Shown here in pieces: positions 63,269 through 64,000 of a DNA stretch of 64,000 nucleotides. Position numbers and translations under genes: made by a program. Origin of the DNA: Sinorhizobium glycinis (GTDB lineage Bacteria; Pseudomonadota; Alphaproteobacteria; Rhizobiales; Rhizobiaceae); assembly GCF_001651865.1 (NCBI RefSeq), contig NZ_LPUX01000062.1, positions 310,001 to 374,000 of the forward strand. Direction: 5' to 3'. How positions within the stretch are numbered: position 1 is the first letter of the stretch; each line of letters opens with the position of its first letter. Below the pieces are notes generated by a model, which was not told where the DNA came from, searched no databases, and worked only from the letters and a program-made list of their open reading frames with translations.

Positions 63269-63517
63269 GTGTGGCCAGTCCTCGCCGGTGCATTCCTGTT
63301 TATCTGCGGCGTTCTCGTCATGACCTGGGAAGCGCTTGGCCGTCGACGGCTGAGCGAGCCACCGCATCCCTTCGATGACGATCCACAGACGCTGGAGCCA
63401 AGACATCAGAACTTGCGTTTCCTCGGCCTGACGCGGAACTGGCCCGCAGCGGTCATGATGGCCCTTGGCGCCATCCTCCTGCTTTTCGGCGCGATCCGCT
63501 ACGCCCTGGTTCTCTAA
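63269..63517 (+). CDS. Small two-helix membrane protein
   Basis: An 82-residue protein with two membrane helices, one at the very start (WPVLAGAFLFICGVLVMTW) and one at the end (AAVMMALGAILLLFGAIRYA), joined by a loop with PHPFDDDPQTLEPRHQN. GTG 63269 has GGAG upstream. The stop overlaps the end of the convergent hutD gene by four bases. Function unknown. Confidence 0.6.
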   Translation: MWPVLAGAFLFICGVLVMTWEALGRRRLSEPPHPFDDDPQTLEPRHQNLRFLGLTRNWPAAVMMALGAILLLFGAIRYALVL

Positions 63518-64000
63518 GCGGAACTGATCTCGACAAGAAAGACCTCCGAGGCGATGTCCGCCGATAGCGTGAGGGCAACGGGCTGCTGAAGTACCGCCGT
63601 GTCCAGCGCGTGCAGCGTCGCAGAGACGCCTTGGGTCGACAGCGCGACGCTGCCGCGGTGGCAGAAAAGGATGAGATCCCTGGCGTGCGAGGTGATCGGT
63701 AGCGAGTGCTCGACATGGAGCTTTCGCACCCGGTGCCTGAGCGTCTGCCGGCGGGTCATGACATTCAGGTCGGTGATCGGGCCGTTCGCGAGCTTGGCCG
63801 ACGTCGTCACATCGGCCGGGAAGGAAAGGGGTGCATCGGCCGTCGTCAAGAGCTTCGGTGGGCGGCCCTCGATCGAGAGCGTCATGCCGGCCCCTTCGAG
63901 GATGGAGAGTGTCCGGTCGATGCCGGAGAAGCTGGAAAACAGGCCGTCATTGGCGACCGTCGCCATGCTGACGCGCCAGTCGAAATCGGAAAGCGGCGCG
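63514..64000 (-). CDS. hutD: HutD-family protein, C-terminal part (gene enters from the right)
   Basis: HutD is a cupin-like protein linked to histidine utilisation genes and thought to limit their overexpression. The visible protein includes SDFDWRVSMATVANDGLFSS, FSGIDRTLSILEGAGMTLSI and then HARDLILFCHRGSV, which are HutD blocks. The frame is open through base 64000, so about 160 of some 190-200 residues are present; the internal ATG at 63966 is not the real start because DFDWRVSMA is the conserved motif. Other hut genes may lie to the right. Confidence 0.85.
   Translation of the reverse strand, partial: APLSDFDWRVSMATVANDGLFSSFSGIDRTLSILEGAGMTLSIEGRPPKLLTTADAPLSFPADVTTSAKLANGPITDLNVMTRRQTLRHRVRKLHVEHSLPITSHARDLILFCHRGSVALSTQGVSATLHALDTAVLQQPVALTLSADIASEVFLVEISSA

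Overview
The window is a stretch of alphaproteobacterial chromosome, most probably from a Sinorhizobium/Ensifer species or a very close relative. The reasons are the sulfolipid operon sqdBDC, the purA/rpoH/rluD and ctrA/chpT/sciP neighbourhoods, the long GC-rich housekeeping genes, and rhizobial intergenic palindromes (RIME-like elements and a mosaic palindrome). It is mostly dense core genome; the accessory part is the last 8 kb. Organism and gene identities come from reading the proteins and were not checked against a database.

Layout. 1-4.9 kb: start of transketolase (cut by the window edge), a DUF4164 coiled-coil protein, zapA, a probable 6S RNA, a VtlR-like LysR regulator with a divergent DUF1127-like small gene and a small LuxR-type HTH gene, 5-formyltetrahydrofolate cyclo-ligase, and a YmdB-family phosphoesterase. 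5-10.6 kb: an RND efflux pump (adaptor plus inner-membrane pump, no outer-membrane channel) and an exported metallo-beta-lactamase-fold protein. 10.7-16.3 kb: yebC, a luciferase-like monooxygenase, ruvC-ruvA-ruvB with a probable LexA box, and a Tat-exported phosphoesterase. 16.5-19.5 kb: sqdB-sqdD-sqdC on the minus strand. 19.6-29.6 kb: ybgC and tolQRAB-pal-cpoB, interrupted by a ligD-ku end-joining module. 29.6-34.7 kb: tilS, ftsH, glmM. 34.9-36.7 kb: two outer-membrane beta-barrel genes, each behind a perfect CtrA-type box. 36.8-39.7 kb: serC-serA with a leader. 39.9-48.2 kb: an EamA exporter, purA, a large acidic one-helix membrane protein, rpoH, rluD, a small membrane protein and an rRNA/tRNA methyltransferase. 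48.4-54.3 kb: a coiled-coil membrane protein, eipA, chpT, an orphan receiver, ctrA, a fliJ-like gene and sciP. 54.7-56.1 kb: mnmA and tRNA-Met.

The accessory end (56.1-64 kb) starts at the tRNA. A 12-base copy of the tRNA 3' end recurs about 3.6 kb downstream, so the adenylate cyclase and 2-hydroxyacid dehydrogenase between them look like a small integrated islet that has no integrase. After it come small genes: a membrane protein, a 34-residue ORF, a DUF1127 gene, an exported protein, an iron-permease-like gene, and the edge of a hutD gene.

The most coherent theme is cell-cycle control. CtrA, its phosphate donor ChpT and its inhibitor SciP lie within 4 kb. CtrA-type sites (TTAA-N7-TTAA or one mismatch) occur before sciP, between eipA and chpT, and before both outer-membrane genes. 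The ctrA promoter itself has a half site and five GANTC methylation sites in 128 bp. A divergent single receiver between chpT and ctrA is the least explained member. I found no CRISPR array, insertion sequence, prophage or rRNA operon.
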